Shown here piece after piece: positions 1 to 8,435 of a stretch of 64,000 nucleotides of DNA. Source of the DNA: Barnesiella intestinihominis YIT 11860 (GTDB lineage Bacteria > Bacteroidota > Bacteroidia > Bacteroidales > Barnesiellaceae); assembly GCF_000296465.1 (NCBI RefSeq), contig NZ_JH815204.1, positions 612,113-676,112 on the forward strand. Direction: 5' to 3'. A model generated the notes under the pieces. The model saw nothing but the letters and a program-made list of their open reading frames with translations. It was not told the DNA's origin and searched no databases. The translations under genes were made by a program, and so were the position numbers. The stretch's first letter is position 1. The number at the start of each line of letters is the position of its first letter.

Positions 1-137
1 GATTGCTGTCGGTTTTCTTTTTCTAGATTATATTCGAATAGTAAAATAATAGCGATAAAAACGATGAAAAGAGAGCCGATAGAAAAAAATAATTTTCTAT
101 CGAACGTCATAGATTTTCGAACCTTCTCGGTAGACAT
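1..137 (-). CDS. Sensor histidine kinase, N-terminal fragment (cut by window edge)
   Basis: Only the first 45 or so residues are inside the window. They show a short basic N-terminus followed by one hydrophobic membrane segment (FFSIGSLFIVFIAIILLF), as expected for a membrane-bound sensor kinase. The ATG lies three bases after the stop codon of the response regulator gene, so the two genes form a regulator-then-kinase operon on the minus strand. The kinase assignment rests on this pairing and the membrane segment; the catalytic part is outside the window. The signal it senses cannot be deduced. Confidence 0.6.
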   Translation of the reverse strand, partial: MSTEKVRKSMTFDRKLFFSIGSLFIVFIAIILLFEYNLEKENRQQ

Positions 138-140
138 AAA

Positions 141-821
141 TTAAGCTGTTTCAAAACAATATCCGTATCCGAGACGAGTTACGATGCGCTTACCGTATTC
201 TCCTATTTTTTTGCGTAGGCGGGTAATATTGACATCGATAGTTCTGTCTAAAACATATACCTCGTCTGTCCATATTTTCGATAATATTTCTTCACGAGAG
301 AAAACTTGTCCCGGGTGGGAAAGCAGGAGGGATAATATTTCAAATTCTTTTTTAGTCAATGGGAGTTCTGTATTGTCTATGAACGCTCGTTTTTTTACAG
401 GGTCTATGTACAATTTTTCAAATTGTAAAATAGCCGGGTCTTCTTTGTCTACAATCCGTCTTAGTACGGCTTTGACCCTTGCGATCACTTCTCGGATAGA
501 AAACGGTTTCGATATATAATCGTCCGCACCGATATTAAATCCCATGAGTTTGTCGTCTTCGGTATCTTTGGCCGTTAAAAAAATGATGGGAATATGTTTC
601 AGCTTCTCGTTTTTTCTTAACAGAGAGGCCATTTTGAATCCGTTCATTTCGCCCATCATGACATCGAGCAACAATAAGTTATAATTGGTCAGGTTCATTT
701 GTAGCGCTTCTTCTGCCGAATTTGCCGTATCTACGTCATATCCTTCGACCTCCAAATTGAATTTCAAAATTTCGCATAAATCTTCTTCGTCATCGACGAC
801 TAAAATTTTGTAATTGGCCAT
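141..821 (-). CDS. OmpR/PhoB-family response regulator
   Basis: A 226-residue two-domain regulator. The receiver domain (about residues 4-118) has the acidic pair at D10/D11, the phospho-acceptor D53 (LLLLDVMMGEMN), T83 and K105 (YISKPFS). The C-terminal winged-helix DNA-binding domain (about 130-225) carries the OmpR-type pattern TKKEFEILSLLLSHPGQVFSRE and ends in RLGYGYCFE. Phosphorylated by its partner kinase, it should bind DNA and control transcription. The kinase gene follows three bases downstream in the same direction. PhoB/PhoP-like regulators of this length are common in Bacteroidales; the regulon is not visible here. Confidence 0.93.
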   Translation of the reverse strand: MANYKILVVDDEEDLCEILKFNLEVEGYDVDTANSAEEALQMNLTNYNLLLLDVMMGEMNGFKMASLLRKNEKLKHIPIIFLTAKDTEDDKLMGFNIGADDYISKPFSIREVIARVKAVLRRIVDKEDPAILQFEKLYIDPVKKRAFIDNTELPLTKKEFEILSLLLSHPGQVFSREEILSKIWTDEVYVLDRTIDVNITRLRKKIGEYGKRIVTRLGYGYCFETA

Positions 822-898
822 AGTTTCAATTTTTATGATAGTGCAAAATTGAGAAACAGATATTTCAACAATGTGACAAACATTTTACTTTTTAATCT

Positions 899-2617
899 TC
901 ATTCTGCTGTGTTTTCTTGAAAATTGAAAAGTAGAATATAATCTTTCACGTCGTTTCCCTTACGGTCGCTTCGTAGGGTTTGTTCAAAAGTATATTGTTC
1001 TCCGTACTTTTCTTTTATATAATTGAAATCCCGTTCGCCAACGAGTAAATAACCATTTTTAGGCATTTCTTTTTCGAAGTCAATGACTCGGTTTTGTGCA
1101 TAAAAATTAATAATGAAAAATCGCATCATAGAGGACGATACATAAGAATATATCTCTCCATTTGGGACAGTCGATACTACTTTGTCTGCAAACGGTTTCA
1201 TCGATTTTGCATTAAGTATAGCCGGCAAAGTAGAAGCGTCCAACATCAGTTGAATGCCGAAAAACAGGGCTACGACCGAGTAAAGATAACGGTTATTATA
1301 GGTTAGGTATCGTTTGCTCTTATAGATGTCATAAATTAAGAATACTATAAATATGGCAGTAATGATGAATATGATATCCCACGATTCGGAAAGGGCTGTT
1401 ACATAGTGACTGATGTCACTCGTAGAAGACATGACGTATTTGTCTATAATTCCGCTTTTGACGATAGTTAGAACCACCAATAAAAATCCCCCGATAAAAG
1501 CTATGAAAATTGAAAATATTCTCCATATTCGCGGTCTTTGTTTGAGTAGAAAGAGCATGTATTCTGCCAAAAAATAGGCTATGAATGGGTAAATGGGAAG
1601 AATATATACCGATCTTTTACTTTTGGGGATACAATAAAAAACGAATATGATGACAATGGATAAGAGACTGAACAGTCTCATTTTATCCATGTGTGTGATA
1701 TAGTCTTTGAATCGTTCCCAATATAGTTTGACCGTACTCTGTGGTCTCTTGTATTTTAAGGTAAATAATGACATGATAACTAAAAGCGACCATGGTAACC
1801 AACCCGCTAAGGTAATATAAACATAATAGATGATGGGTTGCTCGTGTGAACCGTATGACATTTTTCCCAAGAAGCGATCGACGTTTTCTTCCATAACGAG
1901 CCGTAGAAATGCTTCTCCTCCCTGTTGATAGGCCGCATAATACCAGAGTAAAGGCAAGATACAGGATAGTAGTGCTATGGGGATAATTTTATAGAAGGCT
2001 TTCCATACAGACACTTTTTGGAAAAGAAGGAATATGCCGATTACGGCGCATGGAAGTACGATGCCCACCGGTCCCTTAGTGAGCGTAGCTATACTCATAA
2101 ATAGTATTGCCCAAATGGGGATTCCTTTCAACCCGAGTTCCCACCATCGATATAATTGGAGCATGGCTAAGACGATGAAGCAGGTCAGTACCATATCGAC
2201 TCGCGACGCCATTGCAGCTCGATGCACTTCAAATCCCGACAGCAGCAATAGAGAGGCAAGGAATGCTATGTCGTTTCTGCTACGTTTGGCAAAAAAGAGA
2301 AAACACACGATTGCCATAAGGATTGCCGCCAGTGCCGAAGGAAGGCGCGAAGTGAACTCTGTTACCTCTCCGACAGGAAGGGACAACGCTGCGATACACC
2401 AATGAAAAAAAGGAGGTTTGTAGGCGATGTCTCCGCCATTGTTTATAGGTAGTATCCAGTTGTCGTTTTGTAACATACTGACTGCCACGATGGCTTCCCG
2501 GGGTTCTCCTTTGGTGTGGAAGTTGGTTAGCCCCAAATAGGGTATGATCGTTAAGGTACTGATGACTAACAGTAAAAGAAATAGAGATGTCTTGGAACTT
2601 ATTTTAGGCACATTCAT
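899..2617 (-). CDS. GT39/ArnT-like membrane glycosyltransferase
   Basis: A 572-residue polytopic membrane protein with about a dozen hydrophobic segments. The N-terminal part has the features of the dolichyl-phosphate-mannose protein mannosyltransferase / ArnT superfamily (GT-C fold): an early luminal loop with acidic residues (KGEPREAIVAVSM), a second conserved patch (YKPPFFHWCIAAL) and R-V-D (MASRVDMVL). Such enzymes move a sugar from an undecaprenyl-phosphate carrier onto lipid A, glycans or proteins on the outer face of the inner membrane. It is the last gene of a minus-strand operon after a GT2 enzyme and a GtrA flippase-like protein, with a 14-bp gap, so it probably uses the lipid-linked sugar they make. 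The acceptor is unknown. Confidence 0.85.
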   Translation of the reverse strand: MNVPKISSKTSLFLLLLVISTLTIIPYLGLTNFHTKGEPREAIVAVSMLQNDNWILPINNGGDIAYKPPFFHWCIAALSLPVGEVTEFTSRLPSALAAILMAIVCFLFFAKRSRNDIAFLASLLLLSGFEVHRAAMASRVDMVLTCFIVLAMLQLYRWWELGLKGIPIWAILFMSIATLTKGPVGIVLPCAVIGIFLLFQKVSVWKAFYKIIPIALLSCILPLLWYYAAYQQGGEAFLRLVMEENVDRFLGKMSYGSHEQPIIYYVYITLAGWLPWSLLVIMSLFTLKYKRPQSTVKLYWERFKDYITHMDKMRLFSLLSIVIIFVFYCIPKSKRSVYILPIYPFIAYFLAEYMLFLLKQRPRIWRIFSIFIAFIGGFLLVVLTIVKSGIIDKYVMSSTSDISHYVTALSESWDIIFIITAIFIVFLIYDIYKSKRYLTYNNRYLYSVVALFFGIQLMLDASTLPAILNAKSMKPFADKVVSTVPNGEIYSYVSSSMMRFFIINFYAQNRVIDFEKEMPKNGYLLVGERDFNYIKEKYGEQYTFEQTLRSDRKGNDVKDYILLFNFQENTAE

Positions 2618-2631
2618 AATGGGGATAGTCT

Positions 2632-3585
2632 TTAAATCGTTTGGTTGTTATGAGGATCAAAATTGATTTTTTTATCTATAATGTATTCTGGGCGATTTTT
2701 GGTTTCATCGAAGATATTTCCAATGTACTCTCCGAGTATTCCGATGGTAAACAATTGCACTCCACCTAAAAATACGATAGTAATGATTGTCGAAGACCAC
2801 CCCGGAACGATAGATTCTTTGCCGGAAAGGTACATGATAAATATCCAGATAGCAAAAGCCAATGCTATAAAAATGGAAAGTGTTCCTAATGATATGGCCA
2901 ATTTTAATGGCTTTTTAGAAAAACCGAAGATACCGGCCGAGGCTAATGAAAACATTTTTCGTATGGAATATTTCGTTCTGCCGGCAGCACGTTCGTTACG
3001 GGTATAATAGAACGGAGTTTGTTTAAATCCCATCCAACTGAAAAGTCCCCGCAAATATTTATGCTTTTCGGGAAACTGTTTGAATGCATCCAAAACCTTG
3101 CGATCGATGAGCCTGAAATCGCCTGTATCGACAGGAAATGTGTAGTCAGATAGAGAGTTGAGCATGCGATAATAAATCTTGGCGGTGAATTTTTTCATGA
3201 AAGTTTCCCCTTCACGTTTATTGCGTACCGCATATACGACATTACTGCCTTCTTTCAAATAAGTATCTATCATTTGGGGAATAACTTCGGGCGGGTCTTG
3301 CAGGTCCACATCGATGATAACGGCAATGTCTCCGGTACAGTTGTGTAATCCTGCACTCACGGCATTTTGATGTCCGAAGTTTCTGGAAAACGATATTACT
3401 TTTGTATGAGGATCATCGTTGGCGAAACCGAGTAAAAGTTCTTCTGTGTGGTCTTTGCTCCCATCGTTAACGAAAATAAGTTCATAATCGTGAGCCGTAC
3501 TTTCCATTACTTGGGAAAATCGCTTATGGGACAAGGGTAGTACTTCTTCTTCGTTATAACAGGGAATGATTACAGATACTTTCAT
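2632..3585 (-). CDS. GT2 family polyprenyl-phosphate glycosyltransferase (GtrB/ArnC-like)
   Basis: A 317-residue protein. Residues 1-230 are a GT-A fold GT2 domain starting MKVSVIIPCYNEEEVLP, with the sugar-nucleotide/metal region DIAVIIDVDLQDPPEVI and the DTGDFRLIDRKV motif typical of DPM1/GtrB/ArnC enzymes. Two C-terminal membrane helices (about 230-255 and 265-290) follow, as in GtrB. The expected reaction transfers a sugar from a nucleotide donor to undecaprenyl phosphate on the cytoplasmic face. It sits between gtrA-like and GT39 genes with gaps of 12 and 14 bp. This order (flippase, synthase, transferase) is a classic three-part cassette for periplasmic glycan decoration. Confidence 0.92.
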   Translation of the reverse strand: MKVSVIIPCYNEEEVLPLSHKRFSQVMESTAHDYELIFVNDGSKDHTEELLLGFANDDPHTKVISFSRNFGHQNAVSAGLHNCTGDIAVIIDVDLQDPPEVIPQMIDTYLKEGSNVVYAVRNKREGETFMKKFTAKIYYRMLNSLSDYTFPVDTGDFRLIDRKVLDAFKQFPEKHKYLRGLFSWMGFKQTPFYYTRNERAAGRTKYSIRKMFSLASAGIFGFSKKPLKLAISLGTLSIFIALAFAIWIFIMYLSGKESIVPGWSSTIITIVFLGGVQLFTIGILGEYIGNIFDETKNRPEYIIDKKINFDPHNNQTI

Positions 3586-3597
3586 GGTATGAAACTT

Positions 3598-4005
3598 TTA
3601 TTTTTTAAAAGTGATACATCTATTCATAATGAAATTACACAGTGTATATACGATCATACTCAAAAGTTGAGCCCAAGAATCGGGTACATATAATATCTCT
3701 ACCAAAATGAGTAACGATATAAATTGTATGCCATAGCATATCCCGAAACAGACGAGGAATAAGATGGCTTCGCGGATAAAGTTACTATTTAATTTTTTAA
3801 ATACCCAAAGTTTGTTCCAGAAGAAACTATTGACGACACCTGCTATATAGCCTATAAAATTGGATATGGTATATTTTACATGTAGAATCTCTTGCAGGAA
3901 GTAAATGACGATAAGCGTTATAAGGGTATTTATGATACCGACAATACCGAAACGAATAAATTGTCCTATTGCTTTTTTATCGTATTTTTTCAGTCGTTCG
4001 AACAT
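3598..4005 (-). CDS. GtrA-family membrane protein (putative lipid-linked sugar flippase)
   Basis: A 135-residue protein with four hydrophobic segments and the family pattern QFIRFGIVGIINTLITLIVIY at the start, a central GYIAGVVNSFFWNKLWVF and a C-terminal CNFIMNRCITF. GtrA proteins are thought to flip undecaprenyl-phosphate-linked sugars across the inner membrane. Length and topology match the family. It lies directly before the GT2 gene (12-bp gap) and nine bases after the TRIC gene, inside one minus-strand operon. The transported sugar depends on the specificity of the GT2 partner, which the sequence does not reveal. Confidence 0.88.
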   Translation of the reverse strand: MFERLKKYDKKAIGQFIRFGIVGIINTLITLIVIYFLQEILHVKYTISNFIGYIAGVVNSFFWNKLWVFKKLNSNFIREAILFLVCFGICYGIQFISLLILVEILYVPDSWAQLLSMIVYTLCNFIMNRCITFKK

Positions 4006-4014
4006 GATGAAATG

Positions 4015-4647
4015 TCAGTCTTTAATGGGGTTGGTCGTGTCATCTTTCAAGGCTGGCAAAGACCAGTGAAATTTTACAGCGAGTAAGCGAACCGCAACGA
4101 CCGATATGCCGCAAATGGATTGGTTGGTTATACTGTTGAACCCCATTTTTTCTCCTAGATAAAACATGATTCCTCCGGCGACACAAGCTAAGGCATAGAT
4201 GTCTTTACGAAATAGCAGAGGTTCTTCGTTGATGAGGATATCGCGAATGATACTGCCGACCGATCCCGTAATGGTTCCCATGACGATCGCTACCCAAAAC
4301 GGAAATCCGAACATAAGTGTTTTTTCTACTCCCACGACGACAAATAGAGCTAACCCGATCGTATCGAATATGAAGAACGTATTTTCGAGTTTTACCAAGT
4401 ATTGTTTGAAAATAATGACGAAAATAAGAGCTATGGCCGTTACGGTGAGGTAGCTGCCGTTTATCATCCAGAAAGGAGTTGCATTCAACAAGACATCTCG
4501 GAGCGTTCCACCTCCTATGGCTGTTACAAGCCCGACAGCATAGGCTCCGAACCAATCGAATTGTTTTGCGGCTGCTAATCGAATGCCACTAATGGCGAAG
4601 GCCAGTGTGCCGACAATTTCTAATATGGTGGCGAAAGTTGTATTCAT
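4015..4647 (-). CDS. TRIC-family (YicG/UPF0126) membrane protein
   Basis: A 210-residue protein made of two related halves of three helices. Each half carries the glycine-rich family signature: GLVTAIGGGTLRDVLLN in the first and GTITGSVGSIIRDILIN in the second. Bacterial TRIC proteins are trimeric channels; potassium or sodium permeation has been shown for some homologues. It is the first gene of the operon that continues into gtrA, GT2 and GT39, with a Bacteroides-type promoter just upstream. Whether it has a functional link to glycan assembly or merely shares the promoter is unknown. Confidence 0.88.
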   Translation of the reverse strand: MNTTFATILEIVGTLAFAISGIRLAAAKQFDWFGAYAVGLVTAIGGGTLRDVLLNATPFWMINGSYLTVTAIALIFVIIFKQYLVKLENTFFIFDTIGLALFVVVGVEKTLMFGFPFWVAIVMGTITGSVGSIIRDILINEEPLLFRKDIYALACVAGGIMFYLGEKMGFNSITNQSICGISVVAVRLLAVKFHWSLPALKDDTTNPIKD

Positions 4648-4666
4648 AATCTTTCGTATGGAATTG

Positions 4667-4674
4667 CAAAGGTA
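4667..4674 (-). promoter_or_regulatory. -7 promoter box (TACCTTTG) of the TRIC-GtrA-GT2-GT39 operon
   Basis: A perfect match to the Bacteroides -7 consensus TAnnTTTG, read on the minus strand, about 20 bases upstream of the TRIC start codon. No convincing -33 TTTG was found at 19-21 bp. Confidence 0.55.
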
Positions 4675-4775
4675 CTATTTTTTATGATAATCTGTCGTTC
4701 TTATTTTATTTTTGGGAGTTGAGTTTTTGTCGTATGAAATAAGTTCTGTAAAGCTATTTTGTGGGAATAAAAATG

Positions 4776-4848
4776 TACCTTTGCACCAAATGTGGAAATA
4801 GACTGTGCTCGTAGAGTCCGATAAATTTGTTTCTGCTTTTGTTTGCAC
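4776..4848 (+). repeat. 73-bp promoter-bearing repeat unit, decayed copy
   Basis: The unit begins at a good -7 box (TACCTTTG, 4776-4783) and ends 73 bases later where the next -7 box should be, but there the sequence reads TATTTCTC. The right third (ATAAATTTGTTTCTG...GTTTGCAC) is nearly the same as the units at 22.4 and 62.7 kb, while the middle has diverged. It lies upstream of the GHL10 gene, which is therefore probably transcribed from the proximal box. Confidence 0.6.
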
Positions 4849-4872
4849 TATTTCTCTTAATACAAATCTTTA

Positions 4873-6327
4873 ATGAAAAAACGACTGCTAATACTTCTTT
4901 CAGTTTGTTTTATCTGTGTTTCCATATTTCCTTCTTCTCCGAAATATGAAATGAGGGCGGTGTGGATAACAACGAACTGGGGATTGGATTGGCCTTCGCG
5001 TCCGGTAAAGGTTTTGTCCGATAGATATATACAGCAAAAAGAGTTGTGCTATATTCTCGATGAGTTGCAATCGGTAGGAATCAATACGGTGTTTTTTCAA
5101 GCGCGTATTCGAGGTGAGGTTTTTTATTCTTCTCGATACGAACCGTGGGCTGCCGTTTTAAGTCATGGGCGGGAACCCGGATACGATCCTCTTGCTTTCG
5201 TCATTGAGGAATGTCATAAACGGGCCATCGAATGCCACGCTTGGCTCGTCACTTTTCCGGTGGGATCGAATAGGCAAGTGAAAAAACAAGGTCGTTCTTC
5301 GGTTGTTGCCCGCCATCGTTCATGGTGTAAGCAATTATCGGGGGAATGGTTTCTCGATCCGGGGAATCCGGCGGTGAAGGATTATTTAAGAGCATTAGTC
5401 GGGGAAGTCGTTTCTAAATATGATGTCGACGGTATTCATTTGGATTATGTGCGTTATCCCGATAATGCGATGAAATTTCCCGATTCCGATTCGTTTAGGA
5501 AGTGGGGAAGTAGAAGCAAGTCTTTGTTTCGTTGGAGAGAAGACAATATAACCGGTATCGTCACAGCCATTTATGAAGAGGTGAAACGATTAAAGCCGTG
5601 GGTGAAAGTCAGTAGTTCACCGTTAGGTAGATATGCTTCATTAGAAGGTTTCCCTGCGGAATGGAGCTGCATGGAGGCTGTTTCGCAAAATCCGAAAGAT
5701 TGGTTGCAGAGCGGACGGCATGATTTTATTGTCCCGATGATGTATTTCAGAGAAGAAAATTATTATCCGTTCTTGTATGACTGGACAAATTCTTGTCCTC
5801 CCGGAAAAGTAATAAGTGGCTTGGGAGTTTACCGGTTGGATAAGAACGAAGGTAATTGGCCTTTCATAGAAATAAAGAGACAAATCGAGACCACTCGGAA
5901 AATGGGAGTGGGACAGGCCTATTTCCGATATGAAAATTTACATACGCATACGATTTTGAGGCAATGGCTCGTTTCCTGTTTTTACAGGTATCCGGCCTTG
6001 ACACCCGGGTTGAAAAATCCTATATCGCAAATACCGGATACCCCGAACAATTTACGAGTGGAGACACAGGGCGGCATTTCTAATATTTCTTGGAGTCCGG
6101 CAGATGGTGCATTCACCTATGTATTGTATGCGACAAATGATTCTTTGGATATGAATACAGGAGATCAGATAGTGGCTGTATTACCTAAAAATATACATTC
6201 ATGTTCATTGTCGATTCCTTATAGGAATTATGCCATAGTGGCTCGTGACAGGTATGGGACCGAGAGCAAGCCTGCGTTTTGGACGGGTAAAAATATAGAA
6301 CCGGATAAGTATCGAATAACTCTATAA
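4873..6327 (+). CDS. GHL10-type (DUF187) family 10-like glycosylhydrolase, secreted
   Basis: A 484-residue protein with a signal peptide (MKKRLLILLSVCFICVSIFP). The catalytic barrel (about 25-375) opens with EMRAVWITTNWGLDWPSR and contains VDGIHLDYVRYPD, the hallmark of the GHL10/YngK family. A fibronectin-III-like domain follows (about 395-465, starting IPDTPNNLRVETQGGISNISW). The substrate of this family is poorly established; a peptidoglycan or other envelope-glycan role has been suggested for relatives. Export to the periplasm or surface is predicted. manA follows after a 29-bp gap in the same direction, so the two may be co-transcribed. Confidence 0.85.
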   Translation: MKKRLLILLSVCFICVSIFPSSPKYEMRAVWITTNWGLDWPSRPVKVLSDRYIQQKELCYILDELQSVGINTVFFQARIRGEVFYSSRYEPWAAVLSHGREPGYDPLAFVIEECHKRAIECHAWLVTFPVGSNRQVKKQGRSSVVARHRSWCKQLSGEWFLDPGNPAVKDYLRALVGEVVSKYDVDGIHLDYVRYPDNAMKFPDSDSFRKWGSRSKSLFRWREDNITGIVTAIYEEVKRLKPWVKVSSSPLGRYASLEGFPAEWSCMEAVSQNPKDWLQSGRHDFIVPMMYFREENYYPFLYDWTNSCPPGKVISGLGVYRLDKNEGNWPFIEIKRQIETTRKMGVGQAYFRYENLHTHTILRQWLVSCFYRYPALTPGLKNPISQIPDTPNNLRVETQGGISNISWSPADGAFTYVLYATNDSLDMNTGDQIVAVLPKNIHSCSLSIPYRNYAIVARDRYGTESKPAFWTGKNIEPDKYRITL

Positions 6328-6356
6328 TTATAATGTTGATATAAAAAATAAAAGCT

Positions 6357-7331
6357 ATGTATCCTTTGAAATTTGAAGACATTCTTCGTCCTATGATTTG
6401 GGGGGGAGAAGAAATCAGCCGATTCAAACAGTTACCCGAAGTTCACCCCGGTATCGGTGAAAGTTGGGAAATTTCACAAGTAGGCGATCGTATATCGGTC
6501 GTTAGCGAAGGGGAAGATAAAGGGAAAACGATTACGGAGTTGATTAAGCGCGACGGGGCGAATTTGCTGGGGAAGCATGTCGCAGCTCGCTATGCCGATA
6601 AATTCCCGTTGTTGATTAAATTTATCGACGCACACGATAATCTCTCTATTCAAGTTCACCCCAATGATGAGTTGGCGATGGCCCGGCACAATTCATTTGG
6701 GAAAACCGAGATGTGGTATGTCATCGACGCTAAACCGGGAGCAGGCCTCTATTCGGGATTTTCTAAGCAAATAACTCCCGCAGAGTATGTAGAGCGAATC
6801 AAAAATAATACGATTACCGACGTATTGCAATTTCATGAAGTGAAAAGCGGCGATGTGTTCTTTCTTCCGGCAGGCCGTATTCATGCTATTTGTGAGGGAA
6901 TATTGATAGCCGAGATTCAGCAAAGCTCCGATATTACTTATCGCATATACGATTATGATCGTAGAGATGCGCAGGGCAATGCCAGAGAGTTGCATATCGA
7001 GCAGTCTATCGATGCAGTCGATTTTAAAATGTATGATAATTTACGAACCGATTATGCGGCTAAAAATAACGATGCTGTCGGTTTAGTCAAATGCCCGTAT
7101 TTCGAAACGAATTTAATCGAAGTGGATAAAAGTGTGAAGCGTTCCGTTTCGGGACATGATTCGTTCGTTATCTATATGTGTATGGGTGGAAAAGTGCGAT
7201 TGACCGATAATAACGGTTACACGATATCTTTACATCAAGGACAAACCGCATTGATTCCCGCTACACTCTCATGGGTGACAATCGAGGCAGAAACTTCTGC
7301 GAAGTTACTCGAATGTTATATTCCCGAATAA
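6357..7331 (+). CDS. manA: Mannose-6-phosphate isomerase (class I, short form)
   Basis: A 324-residue cupin enzyme interconverting mannose 6-phosphate and fructose 6-phosphate. The zinc site is visible as QVHPND (about 100-105), the glutamate in KTEMWYVI (about 120) and the histidine in FLPAGRIHAI (about 175). The start MYPLKFEDILRPMIWGGEEI is typical of the short Bacteroidetes/Firmicutes form, and the length fits. It links mannose catabolism or GDP-mannose supply to central metabolism. It follows the secreted glycosidase gene and ends opposite nth, with a shared hairpin terminator between them. Confidence 0.93.
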   Translation: MYPLKFEDILRPMIWGGEEISRFKQLPEVHPGIGESWEISQVGDRISVVSEGEDKGKTITELIKRDGANLLGKHVAARYADKFPLLIKFIDAHDNLSIQVHPNDELAMARHNSFGKTEMWYVIDAKPGAGLYSGFSKQITPAEYVERIKNNTITDVLQFHEVKSGDVFFLPAGRIHAICEGILIAEIQQSSDITYRIYDYDRRDAQGNARELHIEQSIDAVDFKMYDNLRTDYAAKNNDAVGLVKCPYFETNLIEVDKSVKRSVSGHDSFVIYMCMGGKVRLTDNNGYTISLHQGQTALIPATLSWVTIEAETSAKLLECYIPE

Positions 7332-7347
7332 TGAAGTGTTTTTTATA

Positions 7348-7390
7348 AAAAGAATAATGCCGGAGAATTATTCTTCGGCATTATTCTTTT
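7348..7390. terminator. Bidirectional hairpin terminator between manA and nth
   Basis: Positions 7348-7367 and 7371-7390 can form a 20-bp stem with one G-U pair and a 3-base loop, with T-rich flanks on both strands. The right arm lies inside the last codons of nth. Confidence 0.8.
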
Positions 7391-8024
7391 GGTTATGATT
7401 GTAATATTTGCAATATGGGCGGATTCCGCATTCCAAGCAATTGGGTTTGCGAGCCATACAAATGTAACGTCCGTGTAGAATCAACCAATGATGTGCGATG
7501 GGGAGTAGGTGTCCCGGAATATTTTTTACCAATGTTTTTTCTGTTTCGAGGGGAGTTTTTGAATGGTTGGTAAGTCCGATTCTGTTGGAGACTCTGAAAA
7601 CGTGAGTATCGACAGCCATCGCTTCTTTGTTAAATACGACCGATGCTATGACGTTGGCTGTTTTTCGACCCACTCCCGGTAATTTTTGCAAATCTTCTAT
7701 TTCGGAAGGTACGACACCGTTGAACTGTTCGATGAGTGTACGAGCCATTCCCACCAAATGTTTCGATTTGTTATTGGGATATGATACGCTTTTAATGTAT
7801 GTATAAACTTCTTCCGGTGTAGCTGCGGCCAGATCTTGTGGAGTAGGGAATGCTTCGAATAGAGCCGGGGTTATCATGTTTACCCGTTTGTCGGTACATT
7901 GTGCCGACAGAATGACTGCAATCAGTAATTGAAATGGGTCGTGATATTGCAATTCGGTTTCGGCGATAGGTTTGTTTTCTTGAAACCATTTAATGACTCC
8001 GGCATATCTTTCTTTGGTAGTCAT
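7368..8024 (-). CDS. nth: Endonuclease III (DNA glycosylase/AP lyase)
   Basis: A 218-residue base-excision repair enzyme that removes oxidised pyrimidines. The helix-hairpin-helix is LPGVGRKTANVIASVV (lysine about 120), followed by the catalytic aspartate in AVDTHVFRVSNRIGL. The C-terminal 4Fe-4S cluster loop C-x6-C-x2-C-x5-C is complete (CMARKPNCLECGIRPYC). It is the last gene of a pheS-crcB-nth operon on the minus strand, four bases after crcB. Its final codons form one arm of the shared terminator. Confidence 0.95.
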   Translation of the reverse strand: MTTKERYAGVIKWFQENKPIAETELQYHDPFQLLIAVILSAQCTDKRVNMITPALFEAFPTPQDLAAATPEEVYTYIKSVSYPNNKSKHLVGMARTLIEQFNGVVPSEIEDLQKLPGVGRKTANVIASVVFNKEAMAVDTHVFRVSNRIGLTNHSKTPLETEKTLVKNIPGHLLPIAHHWLILHGRYICMARKPNCLECGIRPYCKYYNHNQKNNAEE

Positions 8025-8028
8025 GGCG

Positions 8029-8424
8029 TTATAAAAATTTTATCATATGAAGACTATATTTCGCTAAGAAAAATCCTCCGAAAACGGCAATAATACCTCC
8101 GAGATTAGTACCGATGATATAGAATAGGGCACTGTGGACTTTCCCTAAATTCAATAGATTCATCGTTTCCAAAGAGAATGAGGAGAACGTGGTAAATCCA
8201 CCTAATAATCCGACGAATAAAAAAACTCTCAGATTAGGTGAAAAATCAAAAGAATAACAAAAAGCCCAAAGTATCCCGATGATAAAAGAGCCTGCTAAGT
8301 TTACGCATAATGTTCCCCACGGATAAGCCGGGAAAAGACGTTGAATTTCCGAAGCGATAAAAAACCTTGCAACAGAACCTATGCCTCCTCCCGCGAGAAC
8401 ACAAGCGACTTTACAAAACTCCAT
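8029..8424 (-). CDS. crcB: Fluoride channel CrcB/Fluc
   Basis: A 131-residue protein with four membrane helices. Family signatures are GGGIGSVARFFIASEI near the start, the asparagine in CVNLAGSFIIGIL and the GLLGGFTTFSSFSLE motif with its pore phenylalanines. Fluc proteins work as dual-topology dimers that export fluoride. Only one copy is present, so a homodimer is expected. It lies between pheS and nth with gaps of 11 and 4 bp. No fluoride riboswitch was recognised upstream. Confidence 0.93.
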   Translation of the reverse strand: MEFCKVACVLAGGGIGSVARFFIASEIQRLFPAYPWGTLCVNLAGSFIIGILWAFCYSFDFSPNLRVFLFVGLLGGFTTFSSFSLETMNLLNLGKVHSALFYIIGTNLGGIIAVFGGFFLAKYSLHMIKFL

Positions 8425-8435
8425 TCACATAAATT

